Part shown: in pieces, positions 1 through 12,657 of the stretch
Layout of the letters: each line of letters starts with the position of its first letter
How positions within the stretch are numbered: the first letter of the stretch is position 1
From: Atherix ibis
Taxonomy: Eukaryota > Arthropoda > Insecta > Diptera > Athericidae
Reading direction: 5' to 3'
DNA: 64,000 nt
Assembly (NCBI GenBank): GCA_958298945.1
Contig: OY282605.1
Location: 109,426,267-109,490,266 of the forward strand
Position numbers and translations under genes: made by a program
Notes under the pieces: generated by a model
The model's input: the letters and a program-made list of their open reading frames with translations, nothing else
Told to the model about the DNA's origin: nothing
The model's database searches: none

Positions 1-779
1 TCGGCCGAGACCTTCAAATTTTACAGTCAAAAACTGGATACAAGATATTTTTTTTTGCAATAATATGGAATACAAAATGACTAAGGTCTTAAAAATTTAA
101 ATAAAACTCCTAGTTTTTATTATGGCAAACGAAGGAGTAAATACATTTTTTTGTGGATGCCAAGGTCTAAATTGTTTAAGGTCATAAAATATGCGCTGTT
201 TTATGAGAGGCGAAAGTATTTTTTCAAAATCAAAGTACTCAATGATCCAGACCTTTGAATTTAAATAATAGTGGGTAAAGGGTTCTAAAGCGAGATCTAG
301 CAAATCGAGATTATTTATTTGCACGAGCTGACATTTGGTGGGTGTAAACAAAGAACTACAAAATAGACAAAAACATTTATTTTATACGTTAAAAGATAGT
401 AAAAAAATACAAAATGCGGTCACCGTCAGTTAAGACCTTGAAATATAAACTGCACCAAATAACAGAGTTGAGTTTATTTGGTGAATATTATTGTATTGTA
501 GACAGAATTTCTTAGAAAATACTAGATCCAAAAAAAATCAGTTTATTTAAATTATCTCAGTTGTAGGACTTGAAAGCCTTTTTTGGAATACGTACAGGTC
601 TGTATCAAATTTAAACTATGACATATTAAAAAAAAAAATTATAGCAACCAAGTTCTAAGAATTTAGTAAGACCTACAAATTTGAGTATTATTTACCGACT
701 TACACAAAGTTCGAATTGCAAAGGCCATTAAAATTGAAAATTTTGTGAACAGCGTAGTCTAAAATATTATTTTGTTAAT
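1..779. other. AT-rich spacer without recognised gene
   Basis: No supportable gene. Short phrases built around 'agacctt', each followed by A/T, recur several times between about 85 and 690, but they are too irregular to call a repeat array. The 84-codon minus-strand frame at 97-351 matches no family I recognise and is probably chance. Confidence 0.5.
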
Positions 780-1835
780 ATAACGAGGGTTGTATGGTAA
801 ATACCTGGCTGTGACAAGAAAAAATCGTCTTCTTGTAGCATGACACACGTAGTCTTGCATTTTTCTATCCTTTGTATTCCATCTAAAATATACAATACGA
901 TCCCTCGAAATCTTAATGAAAGACGTTTGTTTCAGCAATCATCTCATCGTTTGCGCCAAATCTTTTTTTGCCAAACCATTTTTTCATATTCGGAAATTGG
1001 AAATAATTACTGAGGGCTAATACTGGTCAATATATTGGATTTGGAAGCATCTACTATGATATTTTGCCATGACGGTCACATAAGTATGCATGAAAGAGAA
1101 GGTTTTCTGCGCCAAATGTGGACGTTGTCCTTTCACAGTATCGTTGAAACAATCCAATAATTTGGCGTAATACTTGCCATTAATTCGATTGTTATTTTCA
1201 GGTAATTGACGTGGCCAATAAAATTTCCTTGGCGTTCTTGTGCAAGGACTTTGAATAAAAAGCGCACTGTTGGGCTTGTTATGTAATCTCTAGTATACGG
1301 TTATATCTAAAATCATTCGAGTTATGCTTTAACATCTTACGGAAAGCTACCTCATATCGAAATGAGTTGTTATAATATTTTCCACCCATTCAATTGATAT
1401 TCCCACAGCCTCATCAATCTTACGCACTTTCACTCTTCGATCATTTATCTAAATATCGTCGTTTTTTTAAATTATTTCTGATGTGGTGATCTAATTTCGA
1501 TTACCTGCACATTTTTTATTAATAATGCTTATACGATTCCATTAAATTTTAGCTGTCCAATATTTTTTTGGCCGATAGTAAAGGTGCAAAGATTCTATAA
1601 ACTTATCTGTAAAAAAAAATATTATATCATTGCTCGATACTCAATTCTTTCCATTATTGTAACTTGATAAAAGTTGTTCACTTAAAATGACTATAACTCG
1701 TAAACTAAATAATATAGCTACTCGAAAATTTATCAACATTTTTGTTAAACCGTATATTAACGAAAATTGGTATTATTTTAATAGTAACAGTACTATATTT
1801 TACCGTGGCCAGGTATTAATCATACAATTCTCGTA
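780..1835 (-). mobile_element. Decayed mariner-like transposon with inverted ends
   Basis: A DNA transposon of about 1.05 kb. The left end (781-809) and right end (1807-1835) are imperfect inverted repeats of about 28 bp. The left reads cgagggttgtatggtaaata and the complement of the right reads cgagaattgtatgattaata. Minus-strand translation gives mariner pieces in the expected order. INDRRVKVRKIDEAVGIS (about 1390-1450) matches the mariner helix-turn-helix. NGKYYAKLLDCFND and RPHLAQK (about 1120-1200) match the middle of the catalytic domain. NYFQFPNMKKWFGKKRF (about 955-1010) matches the segment after the third catalytic Asp. The region of the second catalytic Asp is not preserved, and stops and frameshifts are frequent. 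This is a dead copy. Confidence 0.8.
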
Positions 1836-4199
1836 TTTTAGGTAACCTATGTTCTGCTTTAAAAGGAAGTCTTAATTGGTTAAGATGATCAAAACTATCA
1901 ATATTAGAAGCTGACAAACAACGAGGTAACATTTTTATTGCATTCAATACCTAATATTGAACTACTAAGGACACATTCATAAAAACTCATAGGAGCGCTT
2001 CAGCTACTACAGAGATCACTAAACTTTATAAGAGTTAATTTATAGGTTATTGATAAACTCAATTTTTTCGATATTATTCACGTAAAAATATTAAAATCGA
2101 AATTAATTTTGAATTTTTTTGTTGCTTAGGTACACGTTTTCTATGATTTTCAACGATCCGATTACGAAATTTGAGAAAATCATGGCACTTTAATTTTCAC
2201 TTTCAATAAATTTGAATTTGTAAAAATTCATTAATTGCGTTTTACTCTTTCATTCAAAGGAAAATATATTAACATAACTTCTTATTCGTATATCGAAAGA
2301 AAATTATCACATTTTCACTTTCATTTCAGTGCATCTTCTACAAAACGTTCCACCACCTTCTATCACAAGATACTTAATTTATACTGAAACAACGTAAATT
2401 ATTATTAATACTAAAGTTAATTAGTATAATTAAATAGAAAATTTACTATCATTTTAGATTTTTAAAGGAAATTGTAAAATAGTTAATTTTATTGCAATCA
2501 AAATTGTGGTATTTTAAAAAAAAAATTGCATTTTGCAAAAAATTTCTTCCAAAGTTTTTCAGAGTAAATTTCAATTTATTTACTAGTTTAAATATCTTTT
2601 CAGTTTTAATCGAATGATTTTATCTATGTCACTTATTTTTATGACGAATCTATAAAAACAGTTATTTAAAAAAAAACGGTTTAATAGATTAAAAGTGTTA
2701 TTTATGAATGAATTAGCAAAATTAAAAGCTTCAAATCATAGTTGAAATATTCTTTTTGTGAATTAGTTAAAATATACTTTTCGGTCGATCACATTTCGCA
2801 ATTAGGAGTATTTTATTTTTTTATTTGGAAATTAATATTGATTTAGAGCTCTTGCGATTAGACAGGATAAGTTAGAAACTTCAATAGCTAAGTTATACAT
2901 ACTCTGATAGATTACTTAAGCTATACACATTAATGGACATCATATAATTAGCCAGCTCGTGTTAATAAACCTTTAATGGCTGTTTTATTTGGCATGTGTT
3001 AGCCATTAGCTAATATAAAATGATGTGTCTTGTATCATAAAGAAGGTCTAGTTTTTTTCTACAATTCATTTAAACAACAATCGGATAAGGCTTTATTGTA
3101 TCAATTAAAGATTTTGTTATGTCTCTATACCAGTCTTGACGAGACAATTGTCCACAACAGAACATTTTGGTTCTATTGATATCTTAATTACTAAAGAAAA
3201 TATAAACCTTTTAACAGCTTGACTTTTCTACGATGGATGCAGTGATAATTTTGGACTATTGCCTCTATATGAGACTGCAGAAAATTTAGCTAATATAGAA
3301 AATGAAGCTGCATTAATTCAGTTTACTCCGACACTTGCGATATGGTTTTTGAAAATATCAAGAGTCCATTTAAAATATGATGAAACTCAAATTAAATCAA
3401 ATCAAATTTAAGAAAAATGGACTTAATCAACAAATTGCTTAGTGGTTAATAAAAAATTTCTTCCGTGAGATATTTTGGCTCAGAGATTAATTGAGACATT
3501 TGTTTTTCGACAAGTTTTGGTTACCATAATTTTTTAAATTTACTTAAGCAAATATCTATTTCAATTAGTAGCTTTTTCAATACTTTATACCCTATCCATA
3601 TTACACTTAGGATCAGTAGCCATGAATGTAAATTTTCTATGCAGGGAATTTTTTGTGTTGATAATTAAACAGTCCTCGCAGAAAATACTCAACCAAATTG
3701 ATGAAGTAAATTGACCGGGGGGGGGGCTCCAATATTTACAGGAAAAAGATTCCATTCATAGTAAATGTAAGAAAAAATGAGGCAATCAGAGTAAGGAATC
3801 CTATGTTCTCTTACTTTGTGTATCAGAATGCCAGTAACAGACCTAAGGCGAATAGAAGCAGTGGTTTATGTTTTATTCGACTACCTAGTGAAGAACGCCG
3901 GGCTTCCCCGGTGAACTCTATGCTTTTTGAATATAATCGCCCACATTAAGCTCATTTTTAACAGTTTTTACTTTCACAATAATCCCATTTAATATTTATT
4001 TAAGAAAATTATATTCTTAACGAGTCAAAAAAATGAATTTTGATTTGTAAATATGCGTTCCGTACTCGGATAGAAAAGCTTGGTTAGGAATGGTGTTGAG
4101 GGTCTCAATGTCACTCAGTAGGTGCAGTAAAATAAACTCTTCCTGGAACCATTGGATACGCTCGGTTCTAATGTTCCCGCGTACAAATTTTGATGACTA
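1836..4199. other. AT-rich spacer
   Basis: No gene I can support. A run of ten G lies at 3717-3726, unusual in such AT-rich DNA. A stretch around 3230-3420 reads semi-openly on the plus strand but matches nothing I recognise. Confidence 0.5.
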
Positions 4200-4209
4200 T
4201 ACACGAGGT

Positions 4210-4276
4210 GTGTCCGAACAGTAATGATTAATTTTTTGTGTAAAAAAAAAAAAATTAATCATTACTGTTCGGACAC
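4210..4276. repeat. Perfect 28-bp foldback, probable transposon end remnant
   Basis: The arms at 4210-4237 and 4249-4276 are exact reverse complements, beginning gtgtccgaacagtaatgatt on the left, with a short A-rich loop. The preceding bases, tacacgaggt (4199-4208), resemble the start of mariner inverted repeats such as the one at 14660. I infer two transposon ends joined with almost no interior. Confidence 0.75.
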
Positions 4277-5158
4277 AGTCAGCATTTGGTTACAGTCCTG
4301 TAGATGTTATCGACAGTACCAAGAATGTTTGATCTTGGGGAACAAAAAATGTCCTACGTTTATTAGCTTCAAATTAACTTCAACGATAGTCTGTGGTTTT
4401 ATCCTCACAAGGTCTTAGGGCCTTGAAAAATATTTTATGTTAAAGATAAAATTGTGTTCTTGGAACGATGGCAAATCGTTGCTCCAAATTTCGCTGGTCC
4501 ATATATTGTAGCGTATTACAAAAAAACAACTTCATTTACAATATTATGCTCTATAGAGTCGAGAAATTACCGGATGAAGTTGGAACTTGTACTGTACTTC
4601 TAAAAGAGACTAACATAAAGAGTAGGTCCTTTTGCTATTGGTCATAAGCACCTTAAACTATACACTATAAATTTTCCTTACATGGAGAGCTGTAGGCAAT
4701 TAAGATTGCAGTCAACAATAATATATTTTTTTTTAATAATAGCCTTTAAGGGCTAAGAGCTGTTCGTGGGATTTATTGAACAACAGAAACGTTGAGTGGC
4801 AGTGGGTTCCCAGATATTTTGGTGGTCTGGTAAATGGGTGGGTTAATAAATTTGGAGGAGAACAGAGCTAGGATCTCCCTCATTCTGTACTCATCGAAAC
4901 ACCAAAATTCGACAAAATCGTACTTAACATCGTTAGTGATGCGTAGATAAACATATTGTACCAACGTTATGTCCACATTGACTGACCAGGCTATTCAACA
5001 AACATTCCATAACTCTGGACAAGAAAATTTCAAAGAATCGGTATTGCTCATACCACACTTAAGCATGATTTCCTTTTTGGCGTTATTGGCGTTAAACTCA
5101 CTATGCCCAATTTTTTATTGTAACTATTGGAACCCAAAATTTTATTTATTAAACATAT
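4277..5158. other. Spacer without recognised gene
   Basis: The short frames here (4224-4418 plus, 4773-4976 minus) have no recognisable motifs. Around 4470-4510 the plus strand reads WQIVAPNFAGPYIVAYY, faintly like the C-terminal part of a retrotransposon integrase, but this is too short to call. Confidence 0.4.
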
Positions 5159-6445
5159 TATTGGGTTGTTCGGAAAGTAATAAAACATATTATTGGGTTG
5201 TTTTTCCCAACAGAGGACTTCATTGTATTTTTTCACAACCAACTTCACACTTAAGCCGCTAATCATATATATTTTGACAGATTATATAGACAGACGTGCT
5301 TGTAAAAAAATTCGATTGATTATGCATAGTAGTTTTTGATGCAAACCCTTTTAAATATGCAAAGTAAAAACAGCATTTTCGGCATATTTCACCTTTTTTT
5401 ACTATAGAAAGGATAAAAATGCTGTTCAAGCAAGAGAAAAATAATCCGACGTATATGAAAAAATTGTGTTAAGTGAGCGCCAATGCCAAAACTGGTTTGA
5501 AAAATTTTGATCCGGCAATTTTGATCTCGAAGATGCACCACGTTCTGGAAGGTCAGTTGAAGCTTATGAAGAGACAATAAAGGCATTAGTTGATGCAAAC
5601 CGTCGAATAACAACTCGTGAGATCGCTGGGGGTTTAAATTTATCGAATTCGACCCTTCATGATCATTTGAAACGGCTGGGTTTAATCTCAAAGCTCGACA
5701 TATGGGCTCCTCATCTTCTAACGGAAAAAAATTTGTGCCGTCGCATTGACGTTTATGATTTGCTTCTCATGGGGATGAGAAATGGTTGTCTACAACAATG
5801 TTAAGCGCAAAAGATCCTGGAGTAGAAAAAATTAACCGGCTCAAAGCACTTCGAAACCCAATATTCATCAAAAAAAGTTAAAGCTATCTGTTTGGTGGGA
5901 TGTCAAGGGAATCGTTTATTTTGAGCTTCTATCGAGCAACACAACGATAAATTCTGAAGTGAACTGTCATCATAGCAACATGAACTGTCAACGACAGTAA
6001 ACTGTCAACAAATTGAATTATTCACTTAAAGAAAAAATGCCAGAATTGGCCAATATTAAAGGTATAGTGTTCCAACAGGATAATGCGAAACCACATACAA
6101 GTGTGACCACTCGGCAAAAGCTTTCAGAGCTTGGATGGGATATACTGCCACCCCCACCATACTCTCTAGACTTAGCACCTTCTGATTATCATTTGTTCCG
6201 GTCTCTACAAAAAAAATTTAGACATTTAATTCAAATGAGAAGGTTAAAAATCACTTGCATCAGTTTTTTTGCCAGCAAAGAACAAAAATTTTATGACCGT
6301 GGACTCATGCTACTACCAGAAAGATGGCAAAGGATATTGCATCGGACTGGACAATATTTAATTGAATAAAATATTAATTCACTATAAGAAAATCGGCTTT
6401 CATTTTTGTTTAAAAAAACGAAATTACTTTTCGGGCAAACCAATA
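5159..6445 (+). mobile_element. irritans-like mariner, copy A
   Basis: A mariner of about 1.29 kb. Its inverted ends match the sister copy at 12658-13942. The right end reads cgaaattacttttcgggc followed by aaaccaata. These ends resemble irritans-subfamily mariners, whose human relative Hsmar1 ends in TTAGGTTGGTGCAAAAGTAA. The left end carries a local duplication: aaacatattattgggttgtt occurs at 5151-5170 and again at 5182-5201. The interior holds a broken transposase (separate entry). Relative to copy B it lacks about 36 bases around 5760-5785, just before the first catalytic Asp. Confidence 0.88.
5357..6369 (+). pseudogene. Broken mariner transposase (copy A)
   Basis: A DD34D cut-and-paste transposase in pieces; a full-length mariner enzyme is about 340-350 residues. 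The likely start is ATG 5357. N-terminal pieces follow: KDKNAVQAREK; then RSGNFDLEDAPRSGRSVEAY and TTREIAGGLNLSNSTLHDHL (second helix-turn-helix, about 5510-5680). GDEKW (about 5778) marks the first catalytic Asp and WWDVKGIVYFELL (about 5895) the following strand. The longest open piece, 6013-6369, runs from NYSLKEKMPELANIKGIVFQ through QQDNAKPHTS (second Asp) and SLDLAPSDYHLF (third Asp, with P changed to L) to PERWQRILHRTGQYLIE and stop. Several frameshifts, plus a stop inside a small tandem insertion near 5955-6012, inactivate it. Confidence 0.85.
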
Positions 6446-9400
6446 ATATGCTGTACGAAATTTAATAATTTATGATTATTGCGTTCTACTAACTATCGTC
6501 CAGGTTCATTAAAGAAGCTGATAACAATGGTCCCTTAACTCTTGCCTCAGAGACTTGACACACAAACAAATAAACACGAACGCAATGTCAATTAGTACTT
6601 CAGATCCTTTAATTTAACTTAAGAATAGTTTTTCTACATGACAGTATTTTTTTTCAAGTAAATTACTTTAAGTAAAAATACTCTTTTTTCTCTAGAAGGT
6701 CGTAACATCTTTTATTTATAAAATAAGTTATTCGTGACATCTTTTATTTATAAACTATCAGAAGAGTGTTCCTAGATTTATAATTTTAAGCTGTAAAAAT
6801 TACTTAAATGATTGTTTGATAGACGAAAAGCATTTTCTTACAAATTGTTTGCGTACTCTTCTTTCTAATTAATATCAATATTTTTATATATTGGTTATCT
6901 CAAAATATAAGTTAGAATTAAAAATAACCTTTTAAGGATATCCATCCATGCATAAAAATTTAATTAGATTTTTTTTCCAAAATTAATTCTCTTGGAAACT
7001 AGTTGCTGAGTTAGTAACAACATAATAAAGTTTATCATTTCTTGTGAAAGTTTGCTACAAAATCTGAACATTTAATTACCCCGAAAAAATTATCTCAAAA
7101 ATATACTATAAACAAAATAGACGAAAAAATCATTATCTAAAGATATTGGCAGACGAATATTTATAGAAAATGTTCAATTTGATCATTAAATTTAGCCAAA
7201 ATTCAACTGCATCTGCCGATTTTCGAAGAAATTTCTCTCCAAACATGAAAATAACGTCAACTCGTAAAATGATTCGATTCAGTTGAGTTTATTCTATTGT
7301 AGATAAAAGTTTTGTAAATGAAAATTCTTAGAATAAATAAAAAATTTTGCAATTAATATGATTGCGTAAGTTTGCTTTTTTGCAATTATTTATTTATTGA
7401 ATTTTTGGAAAGAGAATACTTTTTTTTGCTATCTAAAAATAGACGGATTTTAGAAGTTGTTTGAATCGAATCGACATAGTGCGCTCTGTTAAATTTAGTA
7501 AAATTTACTAAAAAGTCAGTCTTTTATAATATGAAGACATTTACAATATAATACTAGACAATAGTAAAGAATTTATCTTAAGTAACGTTCAATATTTTTT
7601 TTATTAATTTAAATAAACTGATTATAAATTTATGAGTTATAGAGATTTGGGATCAAGCACCATCCTTACAAAATTAGACAATATGACTAAAAAAATATCT
7701 TGACTTTGTACATTCTGTCAAGTATTCGGAATTGTTCAATATATACAAAATATTCTTTAAAATATTATTAATTTATTTATTGGCAGATTTAAAATAGTTT
7801 TTTTTTTAAATAGAAAATTTAATTTGGCAGAATTAAAATAGGTTTTTTTTGAAGCAATACATTGATGCCCATGATTAAACCATTATTCGAAACACTTTTT
7901 GGTATCGTCTTTAGGTGATCCTGCGAATTCAAGTTATTGATTTGAATGTACTCAAAACGTCCTCTAAGAAATGGTTATTTTTGATTCGGAAATAGAAAAA
8001 CTCGTTCACAATAGTTGCTGTTTAGGACGATGCCTTACCGTGGCGCATAGTACAAGAATTTTTCGACCAGAAATTATTTCATAATGCTAAGAAAATATTT
8101 TTTGTTAAACGTTAACTTCTCAAAAAGAAGTTTCGAGTACATCCCACCACAATAACCAAAAAAAAAACAGTATAAAATATTTTTTATTGTAGCTCATTAA
8201 ACAGGTAAAAATATTTTTTTTATTGTGGAGGTACCAATTCAAAGAATGATGGATAATTTGCCTGTAAATCTAATAAATCAATGCTCCGAAACTCGTTATT
8301 ATGCGTTTCATGACAGTAGAGTCTAGATTTGCTCTTCAGCAAAACTTACTATGTGTATAAGCTGTTTGGTCATAGATGGCGTGAGTGCTCGTATTAAGCT
8401 AGCATAAGCTTGTTTTTATGAGTTTGACATCTATCAAGATTAATCAGTGCACATTGTCAGCAATTTCGTACAATACATACATTTTTCCTTTGGTAATCAT
8501 GTCTAGTTTTGTGCCAGAAGAAGGGCATATGCGGGAAGCTCTGCTTTTCTGCTTCAATTTGAAACATTAACTTAAATAGTACGATGAGATTCATGAAACA
8601 TGTCTTGATCCAGAGCAGTTTTTTTAAAGCTGGAAAGATGGTTTTCCATTATGATTGTCTTCACTTTGTCATGTTTTCGACCACTCGAATGATTGCGTTT
8701 CCATTAAAATAGTTGCACCCTAAGCCTTTTTCAATATTGACAATAATTGACCATACGCAAATTCGTTGGCATAACAAAATTCCCAGCAAAATATTTTTCG
8801 ATATTTTATTCCATATTAAAAAACGTAGAACACATTTGACATCGACTGGCCAAACTAACAGCTGCATACAATCTATTTGACAGATAACGGCAAAACCTAA
8901 CTTAGTAATTATGAATATTGGTGCCAACTTCAGAGCATATTTTTAAATAAACAATTTTCAATACTTTTTAACATATTCAATTATAATTCTAGGATTTCCC
9001 TATAATATTTACTTAATGTTTTCTGCTTTTATAGTGGGAGATCTAAAAGTTACTAGCACTAATAATTTAAGTCTTAAAGAACCTCCAAAAATACCGATTA
9101 AAATAAAAATATATTTGGAAAAAAGTAACAGATTAAAAACATATTCAAAACTAATTTAATTATTTGAATTCCGAAAATAATAGTTTGTTAAAAAATTTTG
9201 AAAATTTTACAGATTTTCAAAACTTTTTCTCAGTAGCTTTAAATGAAAATTAAAAAAAAATTATAAATACTTTTTTTAACAAATAAAGGCTATTTATTAA
9301 ATATTAAATTTTTTTGAGTTAATTGTAAGTTCTATTTTTTAATTAATTTAACATAGTACAATATATTTTTTTATTTATATATAATTTTTATGTAATTGTT

Positions 9401-10127
9401 TATTTTAATTTTATTTTTGTTTTTATTTTAAATTAAAGAGTACAACAAGGTAGGAAACTGCTCACTGCTTATCTTACACAGCACACCCAACAGCAGTAAC
9501 ATCAGAGAATCAAAATCAACAACGCGAACTACTTCAAGAACATCGTGAAGATTACCGGCCAAAAATGTTTATCGATCGCAAATGGACAGTTCGTTATTGA
9601 CACAAATAGAAAATAATTCAGCCCTATTTCAACATCGCCGACAACAGTGTCACCAACGTCAAGTAACATTGTCAGCATCGGAATAATTTTGAATTTTTAT
9701 ATAAATTTTTTTTTGATTTTTGTTTAATTTATTTTTTGTAATAAAAGTAATTATATTTTCGTAATAAGTGAATATGGACAATGTCTGCTACATGACACAA
9801 AATCCCCCTATGCAAGGTCTCAAACACTAATTCGACACGTCTTCTTTATCGATCGATTCAACCGTTATTCTTCCAGGCTGCAGAGGACATAATACTAGAA
9901 GCTGGCTTTAGTCTATCCATTAAACCTATAGCTAACTTTATAGGATCCCTCGTATGGAGGAGCTAAACTTGTTTTAAAGTGTCACAATACGTTTGTTTTG
10001 AATTTGCCGTGAACCATTTTTGTGGGAGAGCATTTCAAATCGTATACCGAAGCAGACCATAGGAAGCTCAAGACCCCAATCAATAGATTTTCCTCTATCT
10101 TTAAGAGAAGCTTTGAGTTGTCAATTA
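6446..10127. other. Long AT-rich spacer
   Basis: No gene recognised. A short direct duplication of 'gacatcttttatttataaa' type lies near 6700-6760. At 9480-9690 the base composition becomes CA-rich and an open stretch reads AHPTAVTSENQNQQRELLQE; it could be a decayed exon or retroelement piece, but I cannot place it. Confidence 0.5.
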
Positions 10128-10555
10128 TACAGGGTGGACCATGTTGTAGCCATTGTGCTGCATCCCTCAGCAAGAATCCTTGAGCAAGAAGATCCTCGAT
10201 CAAGTTTGAAAATGCGTCATAGCGATGTTCTGAAGATGCCCAATTGATTAGCACGTCGATGAGTAGATGCATATGGATTATCGTTGACACTTTAAGGTTG
10301 ATTAAAATTACCTCCTCAAACCGGGTTATTAGGTTTCTTGTCATGTTTGTACTGGGAGCTGTGATAGTATTAAAATGCTCAGCAGCGTTGTAACAACAGA
10401 TCGTCCAGAAGAAAAATAAAATTCAACAATGTTGACACGTTATTGCACTGAGTATAAAGACATTAGAAAATTTTATATAATCTGTAAAAAAAAATTCAAA
10501 AATAAAAAAGTTATATGCATTTTGAATCAGTAAGTCCAAGTTAGCCCACCCTGTA
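10128..10555. mobile_element. Putative MITE with ACAGGGTGG ends
   Basis: The left end starts tacagggtggaccatg (10128). The right end finishes agcccaccctgta (10543-10555), its near inverted complement, with TA at both borders. The same ACAGGGTGG-type ends flank the 1.23-kb rosa-like element at 53744-54973, so this 428-bp segment may be a non-autonomous relative. No transposase motif is readable inside. The two small frames here (9982-10344 minus, 10020-10247 plus) are not convincing genes. Confidence 0.55.
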
Positions 10556-11190
10556 TTTCTCTAAGTAGTGAACATAGACAATAAAATTAATTACAAATAT
10601 ATTAACCATGTCCACTATAATCATCTTTTAAAATGAGATTTTTGAAACGCATATTTAAAATAAGACGATTTATTTAAAAATTAAAGTATGTATCTGAACA
10701 CTCTATTTATAATTTTGTTATCTTTAATATAAATTCCATTGTAAAATTATAAATTTTCTATAAACAAATTTCAATTTAAAATAATGGTTTTTACTAATAA
10801 AATACTGCCAGCACCCCTTAACTAAATGCATTAAATTTTTGATTGGTGGGAAGGAAGGGGGGAGGGGGGGGGGGTGTGGTTGCTTGTTGGTGAAAATTTT
10901 CGCACATTCATTTAATTTGTATAAGCAATTGGAAAATTTCAATAATTTTCATCGAAGTTGTTATTTTTTTTCTTCTTATATATCTGTAAATATTTTTCAA
11001 AAATATCGCATAATCGAAATTCCAATATTTTATTTATTTACTTATCAAAAGAAAATTCTTTCACATTATTAACCTCGTCAATAATAGAATATTTTGTTTA
11101 TATCTATTTGAATATCGTATTTTTTATTGTATGTTTGGATGTAAATAAATTTTCGTAAAATTTACAAGATTGGTTGTATTATTATTAAGA

Positions 11191-11230
<40 letters not shown>

Positions 11231-12657
11231 ATTTTTATCATAATATGATGAAATATTTATAATATTTAGAAAAATTTAAATTTTAATAATAGAATAAGTG
11301 AGTTTTTAAGAGACATTCTAAAAATGTTGGTAGCGACATCTCTTTGAATAAAAATGCGTTTCTTATAAGATAATTTTATGCTTGCTCATGAAAACTTGTC
11401 TGTTATAAGAGATTGTATTTTCCCCTTATATTTATTTTGAATATAAATAATTGTTAAGAGTTAGTATGTTTAAAAATTAAAAAAAAAAATATTTTTGCTA
11501 CTACGAGATATGCCCGCGGTTGTTGGAGAAGATAAATCGGCTTGTGTACCAGTAAAAACAGATGCTATCGTTTGAGTTAATAATTAAATTTTATAAAAAC
11601 AATTTTTTTATTAATATTTCAATTGAGATAATAAATGTTCGTTTTTTTAAAAAAAATTAAATTCAAGTAAAATCAGAAAAGAAATAAAAATATTTCATAG
11701 CCCAATAGAAGATTTCATACTGAATATGAAAAGAATTGTGCTTTGTTCTAAATTAATTGGATTATATTCCCATCAACGTTAATATAATATATTTTAAAAT
11801 ACAAGTAGATGCAATAAAAAGTAATAAAAATAAGTTCTATTAAGCTGTCTGGTTCTTCTATTAGATGGTAAAATTTCTTTACTATATAATTAATCAACAA
11901 AATTTGACGGTGTACACACCCAGATCCTTCCTGATTTTTTCTCAGAAATTCAGTATCATAACTAGCTAGCAGCTACCTGAATGAATGACAGGTAGAAGTG
12001 TCTATTGTAGTTTAAAAAAATATATGTGCATATATAGTTTTATGTCGATCAACAATCTAACAAAATTGTTCAACACCCACATTCGGGTTGTCTATCGATT
12101 ATCACTAATTTCAATGTTGCCCAAAGTCATCACAGACATGAACCGAAACATGAAACAAGTGATGCAACTAAAGATTAAGAATTTTTGTTCGCCTTTTATT
12201 TTGATTTATTTTTATTAATAAAAATATTTTCTTTAAACAGCAATATTCGACTTTCTTAAGAGGTATAGTACGGTTTTTGTGAATACACTCTGGTGTGTGT
12301 AGTACAGTTACAAGTTTGTTTGTAATTCGTTTGTTTTTAATCTCTGAATTATCGAATTATGAATGAATACGTTCCACCTACGGACTTTCTTTTTTTTGTA
12401 TGATATTAGCTGAAAAAGAAACGATGGAAACAAAATACAATAATCGTAAATAATATTAAAAAAAAATAAAAAATTTTAAATTGGCAAAATAAAAAAATTC
12501 AATTGAAAGATTTTGGATTTTGATATTAATCAAAAATGGTCAAATGTATTTTTTTCTAAATTGACTTTGTTAGCAACTATGAACATATATAATAGATGCA
12601 TATGTATTTATATATAAAAGTATAAGTGTATATAAATTTATGTGTTAATTAAAAATT
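10556..12657. other. AT-rich spacer with simple repeats
   Basis: No gene supported. It contains a G-rich purine tract at about 10847-10875, including a run of about a dozen G, and the AG microsatellite listed separately. Confidence 0.5.
11193..11227. repeat. (AG)n microsatellite
   Basis: About 17 uninterrupted AG dinucleotides in a non-coding AT-rich context. Confidence 0.95.

Noticed and set aside
4470..4510. Possible retrotransposon integrase tail (VAPNFAGPYIV)
   Set aside because: Only about a dozen residues with no supporting flanking domain or LTR.
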